Numbered from the stretch's first letter, positions 9,282 to 17,823 are shown. The stretch: 64,000 nucleotides of DNA from Moheibacter stercoris (GCF_040545805.1 NZ_JBEPMO010000003.1:172457-236456); one strand, 5' to 3'. Program-made: numbers and translations. Notes: a model not told the origin generated them from the sequence alone.

Positions 9282-9641
9282 ATGTTCGATGATTTAAAAC
9301 AATATATTAATAATCGAATTGCCTACGCTAAACTTGAAATTGTTGATTCTGTCAGCAATATGATTTCGGCTGGAGTGTTTGGTGTTCTTGTAGGAATGCT
9401 GATCATGATGGTTTTATTCTTAGGTAGTTTAGCCGCAGGATTTTTATTTGGAACTTTATTTGACAACCTTGGATATGGTTTTCTAACTGTGATGGGATTC
9501 TATGTACTTCTTCTTGGAATCTTATTTGCCTTTAGAAAGAAAATCATGACCAAAGTTACAGATACCGTTATTGAAGCGGCTATGGATGCCATTGACAATT
9601 CAGATGATGACGAAAACGAAGAAGATGAAACACATCAATAA
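9282..9641 (+). CDS. Holin-superfamily-III-like small membrane protein
   Basis: This 119-aa protein has a short amphipathic N terminus (MFDDLKQYINNRIAYAKLEIVDS), two long membrane helices (about 30-57 and 65-85) and an acidic tail ending in a run of D and E. That layout fits the 'phage holin family' of chromosomal proteins (Phage_holin_3_6), which are common beside YtxH genes. No lysis or phage gene is near, so a cell-envelope role is more plausible than lysis. The gene overlaps the next one by 17 nt in another frame, which suggests coupling. Confidence 0.75.
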   Translation: MFDDLKQYINNRIAYAKLEIVDSVSNMISAGVFGVLVGMLIMMVLFLGSLAAGFLFGTLFDNLGYGFLTVMGFYVLLLGILFAFRKKIMTKVTDTVIEAAMDAIDNSDDDENEEDETHQ

Positions 9642-9948
9642 TTTACAAGAGTTACGAGCTGCCAAAAGAGAATTAAAAATTAAAATGGCTCGGCAAGATA
9701 AAGAAGCCCAAGAAGGATTTCTTTATTCTACTGTCAATAAATTATTTTCAAAAGTTGAAAACAATGCCTCTGCACAATCAACACCCGTTGGAAGTGGTGT
9801 TCATACGGCACTGAATTTTCTTTCCAATCAAGCTCAGAACAGATTTCAATTGGGCTCTACAGCAAAGTCCATTATTTCAATAGGTATTGTAATTGCAGCC
9901 CCTATCATCGCAAAAAAACTTCAAGAATTAATCGATAAGAAATTATAA
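9625..9948 (+). CDS. Small hydrophobic-tail protein of the YtxH/holin-like operon
   Basis: I do not recognise this 107-aa protein. The ATG at 9625 is preferred over an earlier possible start because it gives a clean charged N terminus and only a 17-nt overlap with the upstream gene. The first third is charged (Lys, Arg, Glu, Gln), the middle is Ser/Asn/Gln-rich, and the C terminus has a short hydrophobic stretch (SIISIGIVIAAPIIA) followed by a charged end. It is probably a small membrane-associated partner of the two preceding proteins. A clear terminator follows 30 nt after the stop. Confidence 0.7.
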   Translation: MKHINNLQELRAAKRELKIKMARQDKEAQEGFLYSTVNKLFSKVENNASAQSTPVGSGVHTALNFLSNQAQNRFQLGSTAKSIISIGIVIAAPIIAKKLQELIDKKL

Positions 9949-9978
9949 GAATTCATTCTGAACATTTATACAATTCAA

Positions 9979-10009
9979 AATCATCCTATTTATGGATGAT
10001 TTTTTTTTT
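9979..10009 (+). terminator. Intrinsic terminator of the YtxH/holin-like operon
   Basis: AATCATCC (9979-9986) pairs with GGATGATT (9994-10001) across a 7-nt loop, followed by an uninterrupted T tract to 10009. The position just after the third small gene marks the operon end. Confidence 0.85.
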
Positions 10010-10116
10010 GCTAAAGATTTTCAATTCAAACTTGTATGGTAATACATGAAGATTATCTCATTGAATTTTGTAACATTTGCAGTTCAGAATACCACTAATT
10101 CATAAAAACATTGTCT

Positions 10117-11055
10117 ATGTCAGATTTGTTGGTTGCCCAAGGACTTACCAAACAATACGGAAAAAAAATTGCGTTAAATAATTTTGACATCAAAATTCCT
10201 GAGGGTTCAATTTATGGACTTTTGGGACCAAATGGCGCAGGAAAAACAACCTTTTTACGAATCATCAATCAGATTACTGCTCCCGATCAAGGAACAGTTA
10301 CGATTTCTGGGAAACCATTGGACAAATCCATCATTCCTTTGGTTGGTTATATGCCCGAAGAACGTGGATTGTACAACAACATGAAAATTGGTGAACAAGC
10401 TTTGTATTTTGCTAAATTGAAAGGTTTATCCAATGTAGATGCACACAAAAAAACGAAATATTGGTTTGAAAAATTAGGCATAGATGAATGGTGGAACAAA
10501 AAACTGACAGAACTTTCCAAAGGAATGGGACAAAAAGTTCAATTCGTCATAACAGTTCTTCATGATCCCGAATTGTTAATATTTGATGAACCTTTCAGTG
10601 GATTTGATCCAGTCAATGCGCAAATCATTGCCAATGAAATCATGGAACTTCGCGACAAAGGAACCACCATCATTTTTTCGACACACCGTATGGAATCGGT
10701 AGAAGAAATGTGTGATCATATTGCTTTAATTAACCATTCTAACAAAGTATTGGATGGCGAAATTAATCAAGTTCGTCATCAGTTTAAATCGGGAAAATTT
10801 TTGGCAGAAATTCAGTTGGATTCTGAAATGAATTGGAATCAATTTCAATCCAATTATTCGGTTGAAATTCATCCGAACAAAACCAATTTAGTGAAGTTTA
10901 GCATAGAAAAACCAGATCATTTGCAACCCAATGAATTGCTTCATCAAATTTCACAACTTGGTCAAGTTTCGGTTTTCAAAGAAGCCATTCCTTCGATGAA
11001 CGAAGTTTTCTTAAAAGCCGTTAGCCAATCACAACCTACAAATTCTTCCAAATAA
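10117..11055 (+). CDS. ABC transporter ATP-binding protein (NatA-like)
   Basis: The 312-aa ATPase has Walker A GPNGAGKTT (37-45), the signature as LSKGM (133-137, a variant of LSGGQ), Walker B LLIFDEP (153-159), and the switch histidine in FSTHRMES. The region after about residue 220 is the extra C-terminal domain (DUF4162-like) of the NatA/CcmA-type exporters. The ATG at 10117 is preferred to a TTG six bases earlier. It lies 10 nt before a cognate ABC-2 permease gene, so the two make a sodium or small-molecule export pump in the inner membrane. The substrate cannot be told from sequence. Confidence 0.9.
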   Translation: MSDLLVAQGLTKQYGKKIALNNFDIKIPEGSIYGLLGPNGAGKTTFLRIINQITAPDQGTVTISGKPLDKSIIPLVGYMPEERGLYNNMKIGEQALYFAKLKGLSNVDAHKKTKYWFEKLGIDEWWNKKLTELSKGMGQKVQFVITVLHDPELLIFDEPFSGFDPVNAQIIANEIMELRDKGTTIIFSTHRMESVEEMCDHIALINHSNKVLDGEINQVRHQFKSGKFLAEIQLDSEMNWNQFQSNYSVEIHPNKTNLVKFSIEKPDHLQPNELLHQISQLGQVSVFKEAIPSMNEVFLKAVSQSQPTNSSK

Positions 11056-11065
11056 TTCGAACATC

Positions 11066-12388
11066 ATGAAACAAATCCTATTAGTTGCACAACGCGAATT
11101 TTTCACTCAAGTAAAAAATAAGACGTTTTTGATCATGACTGTTTTGACACCTTTGTTTATGGTGGGAATTTTCGCCATCATTGCTTGGATGATGTCAGCC
11201 AATTCCGATCAAAAAACAATTGCGGTGGTGGACGAAAGCAAAGAATTTATCACAGCATTGGTTTCCAATGAAAACAATATCTACAATTTTTATCCGGCCA
11301 AAGACATTCAAGGAATCAAAGACACGCTTTTGGGAAGCAAATATTTGGATGGAATTTTGGTCATTCCAAAATTAGAAGGAAATGATTTCAATTCCTTAGA
11401 CAAAAAAATTGAATTGACTACCAATGGCAATATTGGGAACAATTATACTTCTCAATTGGAAGACAAAATCAATACCCGAATTGAAGAATTAAAATTAGAA
11501 AAAGAAGGCATCTCGCATGAGAAAATGGGACAATTGAAATCCAATATCTCCATTAAATCTTTTGACTTAAAAGGCGGAAAAGAAAATCGTAGCGAATATG
11601 TAAAATTCGGTTTTGCGATGGCTTTGTCCTACATCATCTTTATGTTTATCATGATTTATGGCGTAAAAGTGATGCGCAGCATTGTGGAGGAGAAAAACAA
11701 TCGTGTAGTGGAAATTATCATTTCGTCGGTAAAACCCTTTAATTTGATGATGGGAAAAATATTGGGGACAACCTTCGTAGCTTTGACTCAATTTACCATT
11801 TGGATTATCATGGGAATCGCTTGTTTTGTTGGAGCAACTGCATTTTTGGGTTCCAAAATGGACGAATTTAAAAACGTTCAAACCCCTCAAACAGAAATCT
11901 TGATGCAGCAACAACCTGAATGGTTGGAAAAATCTCAAACCATTGTGGACGGATTTTCTGATATGAATTTCCCTGTTATTATTTTTTTATTTCTATTGTA
12001 TTTCTTCATTGGTTATTTGTTTTATAGTTCCATTTTTGCTGCAATTGGTTCGGCAGTTGAGAACGATACAGATACCCAACAATTTACTTTTTATCCAATA
12101 TTCCCGTTGATGATTGCGATGTACGGTAGCATGACAACCTTGGACAATCCAGATGGACCTGTTGCTTTTTGGTTATCCATGATTCCATTTACATCACCCA
12201 TTTCCATGGTTACGCGTATTCCATTTGGAGTAGAATGGTGGGAAATTGCCCTTTCGTTGGGATTATTGATTGGAACGATGTTAATGATGGTGTATTTTGC
12301 TTCCAAAGTTTACCGAGTGGGAATTTTAATGTACGGAAAAAAACCTTCGTTCAAAGAAATGTGGAAGTGGATGCGATACTCAAATTAA
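11066..12388 (+). CDS. ABC-2 type permease (NatB-like)
   Basis: This 440-aa membrane protein starts with the typical MKQILLVAQREFFTQVKNKTFL segment and one membrane helix (about 24-42). A large extracytoplasmic domain (about 50-175) follows, then five or so helices grouped in the C-terminal half, including the VEEKNNRVVEIIISSVKPF cytoplasmic coupling segment. This matches NatB and the ABC-2 permeases that pair with a NatA-like ATPase, the gene 10 nt upstream. It ends 109 nt before glyS, and no strong terminator is seen between them. Confidence 0.88.
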   Translation: MKQILLVAQREFFTQVKNKTFLIMTVLTPLFMVGIFAIIAWMMSANSDQKTIAVVDESKEFITALVSNENNIYNFYPAKDIQGIKDTLLGSKYLDGILVIPKLEGNDFNSLDKKIELTTNGNIGNNYTSQLEDKINTRIEELKLEKEGISHEKMGQLKSNISIKSFDLKGGKENRSEYVKFGFAMALSYIIFMFIMIYGVKVMRSIVEEKNNRVVEIIISSVKPFNLMMGKILGTTFVALTQFTIWIIMGIACFVGATAFLGSKMDEFKNVQTPQTEILMQQQPEWLEKSQTIVDGFSDMNFPVIIFLFLLYFFIGYLFYSSIFAAIGSAVENDTDTQQFTFYPIFPLMIAMYGSMTTLDNPDGPVAFWLSMIPFTSPISMVTRIPFGVEWWEIALSLGLLIGTMLMMVYFASKVYRVGILMYGKKPSFKEMWKWMRYSN

Positions 12389-12497
12389 ATATTAAAAATT
12401 TTAAATTAGAAATGAAGGGAAATCTAATTTAAAAATCAACATTTTTAGTGCAAAATGGCAAATGAATTTCTTAATTTCGCAGTTCTAATTTAGAGCT

Positions 12498-14033
12498 ATG
12501 TCAGAAGATATTTTCAAGAAGATTATTTCCCACGCAAAAGAGTACGGATTCATTTTTCAATCCAGTGAAATTTACGATGGTCTTTCAGCCGTTTACGACT
12601 ACGGACAAAATGGAGCCGAACTGAAAAATAACATCAAACAATATTGGTGGAAAGCAATGGTTCAATTGAATGAAAACATCGTCGGAATTGATTCTGCGAT
12701 TTTCATGCATCCAACCATTTGGAAAGCTTCTGGCCACGTTGACGCCTTCAACGATCCGTTGATTGACAACAAAGATTCTAAAAAAAGATACCGTGCAGAT
12801 GTTTTAATCGAAGATTATTGCGCGAAAATCGAAGCAAAAATTGACAAAGAAGTCGAAAAAGCAGCCAAACGTTTTGGAGATGCATTTGACAAAGAACAAT
12901 TTTTGGCAACCAATGGACGTGTAGTTGAATACCAACAAAAAATCGATACGATTTTAAGTCGTATGGCGAAATCCTTGGAAACCGAAAATTTAGCCGATGT
13001 CAAAGCATTGATTGAAGAATTGGAAATTGCTGATCCAGTAACTGGATCTAAAAACTGGACAGAAGTTCGTCAGTTTAACCTGATGTTTGGAACGAAATTG
13101 GGCGCCACGGCTGAAACTGCAATGGATTTATTCCTTCGTCCAGAAACAGCTCAAGGTATTTTTGTCAACTTCTTAAACGTTCAAAAAACAGGACGAATGA
13201 AAATTCCATTTGGAATTGCTCAAATTGGTAAGGCTTTCCGAAACGAGATTGTTGCGAGACAATTCATCTTCCGTATGCGCGAATTTGAACAGATGGAAAT
13301 GCAATTTTTCGTACAACCAAGAACCGAATTGGAATGGTATGAAAAATGGAAAGAAACTCGTTTGAAATGGCATCAAGCGCTTGGATTGGGTACCGAAAAC
13401 TACCGTTTCCATGACCATGAAAAATTGGCGCATTATGCGAATGCTGCTGCTGATATCGAATTTAAATTTCCATTTGGATTCAAAGAATTGGAAGGAATTC
13501 ACTCCAGAACCGATTTCGATTTAAAGGCACACGAAGAATATTCAAGCAAAAAATTACAATATTTCGACAATGAATTGAACCAACATTATGTTCCATATGT
13601 AGTGGAAACTTCGGTTGGTTTGGATCGTTTGTTCTTGGCGATTTTCTCTAATTCATTGAAAGACGAACAATTGGAAGATGGTTCAGAACGTACTGTTTTA
13701 AGCCTTCCTCCTGCTTTAGCTCCTTTCAAAGCAGCTGTTTTACCTTTGGTGAAAAAAGATGGCTTGCCAGAATTTGCAGAAAAAATTTACAACGAATTGC
13801 GATTGGATTATAATGTGATGTACGAAGAAAAGGATTCGATCGGAAAACGTTATAGAAGAATGGATGCACTAGGAACGCCTTTCTGTATCACCATTGACCA
13901 TGAGTCTTTAACGGACGGAACAGTAACTTTGCGTCATAGAGATACAATGCAACAAGAAAGAATTCCAGCAGAAAAACTTTCTGAAATCATTGACAAAGCT
14001 GTGAACATGAAACATTTATTGGCGAAAATTTAA
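12498..14033 (+). CDS. glyS: Glycine--tRNA ligase
   Basis: This is the homodimeric (alpha2) eukaryal/archaeal/Bacteroidota-type glycyl-tRNA synthetase of 511 aa. Class II motif 2 is seen as FRNEIVARQFIFRMREFEQMEMQFF, read here as two adjoining parts, and motif 3 as SVGLDRLFLAIF. The N-terminal strand that contacts the tRNA acceptor end, including YDYGQNGAELKNNIKQYWW, is intact. The C-terminal anticodon-binding domain begins near residue 400 (LPPALAPFKAAVLPL). A TAATTTCG box at 12472-12479 could be the promoter -7 element. Transcription ends at a strong hairpin 22 nt after the stop. Confidence 0.96.
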   Translation: MSEDIFKKIISHAKEYGFIFQSSEIYDGLSAVYDYGQNGAELKNNIKQYWWKAMVQLNENIVGIDSAIFMHPTIWKASGHVDAFNDPLIDNKDSKKRYRADVLIEDYCAKIEAKIDKEVEKAAKRFGDAFDKEQFLATNGRVVEYQQKIDTILSRMAKSLETENLADVKALIEELEIADPVTGSKNWTEVRQFNLMFGTKLGATAETAMDLFLRPETAQGIFVNFLNVQKTGRMKIPFGIAQIGKAFRNEIVARQFIFRMREFEQMEMQFFVQPRTELEWYEKWKETRLKWHQALGLGTENYRFHDHEKLAHYANAAADIEFKFPFGFKELEGIHSRTDFDLKAHEEYSSKKLQYFDNELNQHYVPYVVETSVGLDRLFLAIFSNSLKDEQLEDGSERTVLSLPPALAPFKAAVLPLVKKDGLPEFAEKIYNELRLDYNVMYEEKDSIGKRYRRMDALGTPFCITIDHESLTDGTVTLRHRDTMQQERIPAEKLSEIIDKAVNMKHLLAKI

Positions 14034-14055
14034 TTCGCTTATCAATACAAAAACT

Positions 14056-14104
14056 AACTTTGACAAGATTTCCTTTTAGAGGTGATTTTGTCAAAGTTTT
14101 TTTA
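14056..14104 (+). terminator. Intrinsic terminator of glyS
   Basis: AACTTTGACAA (14056-14066) pairs perfectly with TTGTCAAAGTT (14088-14098), with a 21-nt loop, followed by T7 in total. The stem sequence is the same as that of the intergenic palindromes at 56089-56134, which suggests a shared repeat family. Confidence 0.85.
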
Positions 14105-14121
14105 TTCTATAAATCCAACAT

Positions 14122-14592
14122 ATGCCAAAAATCAAACTAAAAACTATCATTCACGCTGATATTGAAATTTGTTTCAATTTGGCACGAAGCATAGATTTAC
14201 ATTCGATCTCAACTGCCAAGACCCATGAAAAAGCTGTGGACGGTAAAATGAAAGGTTTGATTGAGTTGAATGAATTTGTCACTTGGGAAGCCACTCATTT
14301 TGGCGTTAGACAAAGATTGACGTCCAAAATTACCGCATTTGAAAGACCTTTTCATTTTCGAGATGAACAACAAAAAGGAATCTTCAAAAGAATTTACCAT
14401 GATCATTATTTTCAAAAACTTGAAGATGGTGTTCTTATGACTGATGAATTTACCTACGAAGCACCATTTGGAATTTTGGGAAAATGGGTTGAAAAATTAA
14501 TCTTAACCAGTTATCTGACAAAATTTCTTGAAGAAAGAAATCAAATGATAAAAGAATACGCAGAATCAGATTTGCATAAAACCATACTATGA
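14122..14592 (+). CDS. SRPBCC (START-like) family protein
   Basis: The 156-aa protein has the helix-grip pattern of small SRPBCC proteins: an N-terminal strand KIKLKTIIHADIEICFNLARSIDLH, a long central run of alternating strands, and a long C-terminal helix (about 122-150). These proteins bind small hydrophobic ligands, but the ligand is unknown. The protein has no signal peptide, so it is cytoplasmic. It overlaps the next gene by 4 nt (ATGA), so the pair is co-translated. Confidence 0.75.
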   Translation: MPKIKLKTIIHADIEICFNLARSIDLHSISTAKTHEKAVDGKMKGLIELNEFVTWEATHFGVRQRLTSKITAFERPFHFRDEQQKGIFKRIYHDHYFQKLEDGVLMTDEFTYEAPFGILGKWVEKLILTSYLTKFLEERNQMIKEYAESDLHKTIL

Positions 14593-15146
14593 AAACACCA
14601 CAACTTGAAACCGAACGTTTACTAATAAAACCTTTGTCAGAAGAACACATTGATGATTGGTTTGAAATGGACTCCGATCCAGAAGTTCATACCTATATTT
14701 CGCAATCTCCAGTTCAATCCAAGGATGAAATTAGAGAAGCTCTAAAATTCATTTCCCAACAATACAAAGACAATGGTGTAGGTCGTTGGGCTGTTGTAGA
14801 CAAAAATTCAGGAGAAATGTTGGGTTGGTGCGGATTGAAATTCTACAAAGAACCCCTAAATGGTCATGCTCAGATTTACGAACATGGCTATCGATTCAAA
14901 CAAAAACATTGGGGAAAAGGATTGGCAACCGAATCGAGCAAAGCTGTTTTGGATTGGGGATTTGAAAATTTGGGTATTGATACCATTTACGCCATCACCG
15001 ATCCTGAAAATCTAAACTCGCAACATGTTCTGAAGAAATTAGGATTTCATCATACTGGAAATTTTGATTGGGAGTTTGAAGGAAAAAAATTCAAAAACTG
15101 TTATTGGTTTGAATTATCTCGAAATGATTTTCATAAATTGCCCTAG
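14589..15146 (+). CDS. GNAT N-acetyltransferase, RimJ/RimL type
   Basis: This 185-aa acetyltransferase begins with the RimJ/L-like signature LETERLLIKPLSEEHIDDWFEM. The acetyl-CoA binding motif A is visible as KQKHWGKGLATESSKAVLDWGF (about 112-133; Q/R-x-x-G-x-G/A form), followed by the DPENLNSQHVLKKLGF motif B that closes the fold. The acceptor could be a ribosomal protein, a drug or a metabolite; nothing in the sequence decides. It is translationally coupled to the SRPBCC gene upstream and lies 12 nt from the holin-like gene downstream. Confidence 0.87.
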   Translation: MKTPQLETERLLIKPLSEEHIDDWFEMDSDPEVHTYISQSPVQSKDEIREALKFISQQYKDNGVGRWAVVDKNSGEMLGWCGLKFYKEPLNGHAQIYEHGYRFKQKHWGKGLATESSKAVLDWGFENLGIDTIYAITDPENLNSQHVLKKLGFHHTGNFDWEFEGKKFKNCYWFELSRNDFHKLP

Positions 15147-15158
15147 AATTTTACAAAT

Positions 15159-15503
15159 ATGAAAACAATATTCAATTTTCTAATTACTGCAGCCATAGTT
15201 ATGGGGTTGTCGTACATTTTGCCTGGCGTATCTGTTTCAGGATTTTTGGGTGCATTGGGGGTAGCATTGGTTTTGGCTTTGCTAAACTTATTTGTCAAAC
15301 CGATTTTGGTTTTCTTCACTTTGCCCGCAACAATTGTCACTTTAGGGATCTTTTTACTCGTCATCAATGCCTGTATTATTTTATTGGCAAGTTGGCTTTT
15401 GGAAAACACCTTTCATGTAGAAAATTTCTGGTGGGCTTTATTGTTTAGTTTGTTATTGAGTTTTGCTCAATCTATCTTTCAATTGGATCGAAGTGAGAAC
15501 TAA
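15159..15503 (+). CDS. Four-helix membrane protein, Phage_holin_4_2 family
   Basis: The 114-aa protein is almost entirely hydrophobic and has four predicted membrane helices (about 4-24, 27-46, 53-80 and 90-108). It has the conserved LNLFVKPILVFFTLP segment between helices 2 and 3, which is characteristic of the Phage_holin_4_2 (mycobacterial 4-TMS) family. These proteins are widespread on chromosomes and their function is unclear. No phage genes are nearby. It closes a three-gene operon and ends 16 nt before a strong bidirectional terminator. Confidence 0.85.
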   Translation: MKTIFNFLITAAIVMGLSYILPGVSVSGFLGALGVALVLALLNLFVKPILVFFTLPATIVTLGIFLLVINACIILLASWLLENTFHVENFWWALLFSLLLSFAQSIFQLDRSEN

Positions 15504-15519
15504 TAGGATATAAAAGAAT

Positions 15520-15545
15520 AAACCCCGAAGTTAACTTCGGGGTTT
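15520..15545. terminator. Bidirectional terminator (perfect 26-bp palindrome)
   Basis: AAACCCCGAAGTT and AACTTCGGGGTTT are adjacent and perfectly complementary. On the plus strand a CTTTTTAT tract follows. It sits between two convergent genes (ends at 15503 and 15566), so it can serve both. Confidence 0.85.
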
Positions 15546-15565
15546 CTTTTTATGGTTGTCTGAAT

Positions 15566-16393
15566 TTAATTCGTCAATATTCTCCAAGCACCTTCTACAT
15601 CGCTTTCTTTTAAAAGATCTTTTGCATGCAAATGTTTGGTTTCATCATTTTGATACGTTCCCTCTGGTAGAGTTTCCACATTGGCCAACATCGCCAAATC
15701 ATTTCCTGAGAAAATTTCACTTAATTTAATTTCATTTGGCAAAGCATCTACTCCAATTCCTTTTGTAGCCAATGGTTTCGGGATTTCAAATAGAGAATCA
15801 CCATTGGAATGCGTATACCAAGATTCGCCCATACGACCCACCAAATCAATTTTTCTCGTATCGATCAAACCTCTTTCATTCAAAACGGATTCGTCAACAT
15901 GGATCATCAAAACTTCACAAACAACTAAAGTTCCCGCTCCTCCTCCATCGCCAAGATGAATCAAATCGGTTACTTTACATTCAAATGAAACTTTGGATTC
16001 TTTCACTCGTGGAGGCTGAATCTTCAAAGAAGGAATTTCAGTTAGTCCTGCTTTCTGAAATTCATTGATTCCTTTTCCGTATTCCGTGCTGGAAAGAGAA
16101 CTTTGATGCACAATATCATAGGATACGGTATTGATCACACATTCTCTTACCTGTTCAATATTTTCCAAGGTATGTTTTACCGTTGTATCGCGCACTCTTC
16201 TTGATGGAGAAAACACCAACACAGGAGGATTGGAACTAAATACATTGTAAAAACTAAATGGACTTAAATTCACATTTCCTTCTCTATCTACCGTACTGAC
16301 CAAAGCAATAGGTCTTGGTGCAACGGCATTTTGTAAATATTGGATGGATTCTGCTGGGGTTACCAAGGATGTATCGATTGATTTTATGCTCAT
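15566..16393 (-). CDS. Flavin reductase-like FMN-binding protein
   Basis: The 275-aa protein belongs to the FMN-binding split-barrel flavin reductase-like family. Typical segments are PRPIALVSTVDREGNVNLSPFS (29-50) and PPVLVFSPSRRVRDTTVKHTLEN, which form the FMN phosphate and isoalloxazine sites, and ECKVTDLIHLGDGGGAGTLVVCEV further on. It probably binds FMN as a dimer and reduces a flavin or another small substrate with NAD(P)H, but the partner is unknown. The ATG at 16393 is chosen over a TTG nine bases upstream, because GAGAGAA then lies just before it. A consensus -7 element lies at 16413-16420. Confidence 0.85.
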   Translation of the reverse strand: MSIKSIDTSLVTPAESIQYLQNAVAPRPIALVSTVDREGNVNLSPFSFYNVFSSNPPVLVFSPSRRVRDTTVKHTLENIEQVRECVINTVSYDIVHQSSLSSTEYGKGINEFQKAGLTEIPSLKIQPPRVKESKVSFECKVTDLIHLGDGGGAGTLVVCEVLMIHVDESVLNERGLIDTRKIDLVGRMGESWYTHSNGDSLFEIPKPLATKGIGVDALPNEIKLSEIFSGNDLAMLANVETLPEGTYQNDETKHLHAKDLLKESDVEGAWRILTN

Positions 16394-16412
16394 TTCTCTC
16401 AATTTTGAAGGC

Positions 16413-16420
16413 CAAAGATA
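16413..16420 (-). promoter_or_regulatory. Promoter -7 element of the flavin reductase gene
   Basis: On the minus strand TATCTTTG matches TAnnTTTG exactly. Nineteen bases further upstream is TTC instead of TTG. The distance to the ATG is 19 nt, which gives a very short leader. Confidence 0.5.
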
Positions 16421-16580
16421 CGCAAACCTCTAGGAATAAGAATTGATGTAGAACAAGATTTGGTTCACTTCAATTTGAAAATCTAAGAAAACATTAACCT
16501 TATTTGGGATTATTTAAGAATTTATGGATTAATCCTTGCAGGTTTTATAATATGAATATTAACCCTAAAAATCAATTAGT

Positions 16581-16772
16581 ATGAACAAGTTAGAATTAGA
16601 AGGAAAGTGGAATCAAGTAAAAGGTTCATTCAAACAAAAATATGGTGAATGGTTCAACGATGATGAAACATTCTTGGAAGGTAAATTTGATGAAGTAGTA
16701 GGAAAAATCCAAGAGAAATCTGGAAAAACCCGCGAAGAGATTGAAAAAGAAATTAAAGATTGGCGCGACTAA
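16581..16772 (+). CDS. CsbD-family stress protein
   Basis: The 63-aa protein has the CsbD layout: LEGKWNQVKGSFKQKYGEWFNDDETFLEGKFDEVVGKIQEK, two copies of a G-K/E-W/x-x-x-K-G/I-like helix separated by an acidic turn, then a basic-acidic tail. CsbD proteins are small, soluble, and induced by general stress in other bacteria; their biochemical role is unknown. The gene stands alone, with an AT-rich 150-nt upstream region that has no clear TAnnTTTG box, so it may use an alternative sigma factor. It ends before a strong terminator. Confidence 0.9.
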   Translation: MNKLELEGKWNQVKGSFKQKYGEWFNDDETFLEGKFDEVVGKIQEKSGKTREEIEKEIKDWRD

Positions 16773-16796
16773 TCATTTATTTTAATTATCGTTCGG

Positions 16797-16832
16797 AATT
16801 CCTTTCTTTGTACAAGAGAAAGGAATTTTTTT
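16797..16832 (+). terminator. Intrinsic terminator of csbD-like gene
   Basis: AATTCCTTTCT (16797-16807) and AGAAAGGAATT (16817-16827) form a perfect 11-bp stem with a 9-nt loop, followed by a T tract to 16832. Confidence 0.85.
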
Positions 16833-16836
16833 ATAG

Positions 16837-16844
16837 TATTTTTG
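16837..16844 (+). promoter_or_regulatory. Candidate -7 element of aat
   Basis: TATTTTTG matches TAnnTTTG at all fixed positions and lies 15 nt before the aat ATG, only a few bases after the preceding terminator. No TTG is found at the ideal -33 distance. Confidence 0.4.
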
Positions 16845-16859
16845 AAGTCGAATTGACGT

Positions 16860-17486
16860 ATGAAACCACTAACGGACGAATTGACTTTCCCTGACTATTC
16901 CCAAACCAGCCATTCGGGAATTATTGCTTATGGCGGTGATTTATCGGTTGAGCGACTTCAACTTGCTTACAAATTGGGAATCTTTCCTTGGTTCAATGAA
17001 AATGAACCGATTTTATGGTGGTTTCCCAATCCGAGATTTGTATTATTTCCTGAAGATTTATATGTATCGAAATCGATGCGAAAAGTTTTCCGTCAGGAAG
17101 AATTTCAGTTCACCGAAAATCAAGCCTTTGAAGAAGTCATGCAAAATTGCAGACAGATTCATCGACCTGGACAAAAAGGAAGTTGGATTACAGACGAAAT
17201 GATTGAGGCCTATGTAAAACTGCATGAATTAGGTCTAGCCAAAAGTATCGAAGTTTGGCAAAATGGTGAATTGGTAGGTGGATTTTATGGAGTTGAAGGA
17301 AAACGGATGTTTTGTGGAGAAAGTATGTTTGCAAAAGTTGCGAATGCTTCCAAAGCAGGATTTATCCAATTCGTTTTGAAAAACAAAGATCGATATGAAT
17401 TGATCGATTGTCAGGTATACACCGATCATCTCGCAAGTTTAGGCGCAATCGAAATTCCATCAGAAGAATTTATTCAGTATTTATAA
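16860..17486 (+). CDS. aat: Leucyl/phenylalanyl-tRNA--protein transferase
   Basis: Aat adds Leu or Phe from charged tRNA to N-terminal Lys or Arg of proteins, marking them for ClpS/ClpAP degradation (N-degron pathway). The 208-aa length is normal. The signature GIFPWFNENEPILWWFPNPRFVL region (about 40-62) and the second conserved block, GSWITDEMIEAYVKLHELGLAKSIEVW...GGFYGVEGKRMFCGESMF, are complete, as is the YELIDCQVYTDHLASLGA segment near the C terminus. The start is the ATG 15 nt after a -7-like box. It is followed by a gene-poor 337-nt stretch. Confidence 0.96.
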   Translation: MKPLTDELTFPDYSQTSHSGIIAYGGDLSVERLQLAYKLGIFPWFNENEPILWWFPNPRFVLFPEDLYVSKSMRKVFRQEEFQFTENQAFEEVMQNCRQIHRPGQKGSWITDEMIEAYVKLHELGLAKSIEVWQNGELVGGFYGVEGKRMFCGESMFAKVANASKAGFIQFVLKNKDRYELIDCQVYTDHLASLGAIEIPSEEFIQYL

Positions 17487-17542
17487 GTTCTATCGTGCTA
17501 GGGAAAAAACGAGACTAAAAAACATAATATGTAAATAAATCA

Positions 17543-17572
17543 TTGAGTTCTAAATAATTTGGAGTACCTTTG
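17543..17572 (+). promoter_or_regulatory. Consensus promoter of the cold-shock operon
   Basis: TTG at 17543-17545, a 19-nt spacer, and TACCTTTG at 17565-17572 reproduce the Bacteroidota promoter TTG-N19-TAnnTTTG exactly. The predicted start near 17579 leaves about 245 nt of leader before the cold-shock ORF at 17824. Confidence 0.8.
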
Positions 17573-17649
17573 TTTCACATTTATCGAAATCACAAATTGT
17601 TTTATGCTTTTATGGTTGCTTTAAATACCAAAAACATAGAATAATTTAC

Positions 17650-17811
17650 ATGAACAAAAAAATTCCCCAAGCCTTTACCTTCCAACCATTAAATTGGTAT
17701 TCAACCATTCAAACAATACTTTCCAAAAACAGGTTAATTTCATTAAGAAAAATTGAATCAATTCAATTCTCTCCTGTATTAATTTCTGGAAAAAATTCCC
17801 AAAAAAAATAA
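17650..17811 (+). CDS. Candidate 53-aa leader peptide of the cold-shock operon
   Basis: Inside the long leader an ATG at 17650 opens a 53-codon frame that ends with TAA at 17809-17811, 12 nt before the cold-shock ATG. The peptide begins MNKKIPQAFTFQPLNWYS, is basic, and has no membrane segment. It has no recognised relatives. The leader is A-rich, so a chance ORF of this size is possible. The position between a consensus promoter and a cold-shock gene suggests either a regulatory leader peptide or a structured 5' untranslated region of the cspA type. No other gene lies in 17487-17823. Confidence 0.35.
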   Translation: MNKKIPQAFTFQPLNWYSTIQTILSKNRLISLRKIESIQFSPVLISGKNSQKK

Positions 17812-17823
17812 ATTAAATACCCT

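Noticed and set aside
8929..9948. YtxH, holin-like and small protein as a phage lysis cassette
   Set aside because: No endolysin, capsid, tail or integrase gene is near, and both holin-like families are common on chromosomes.
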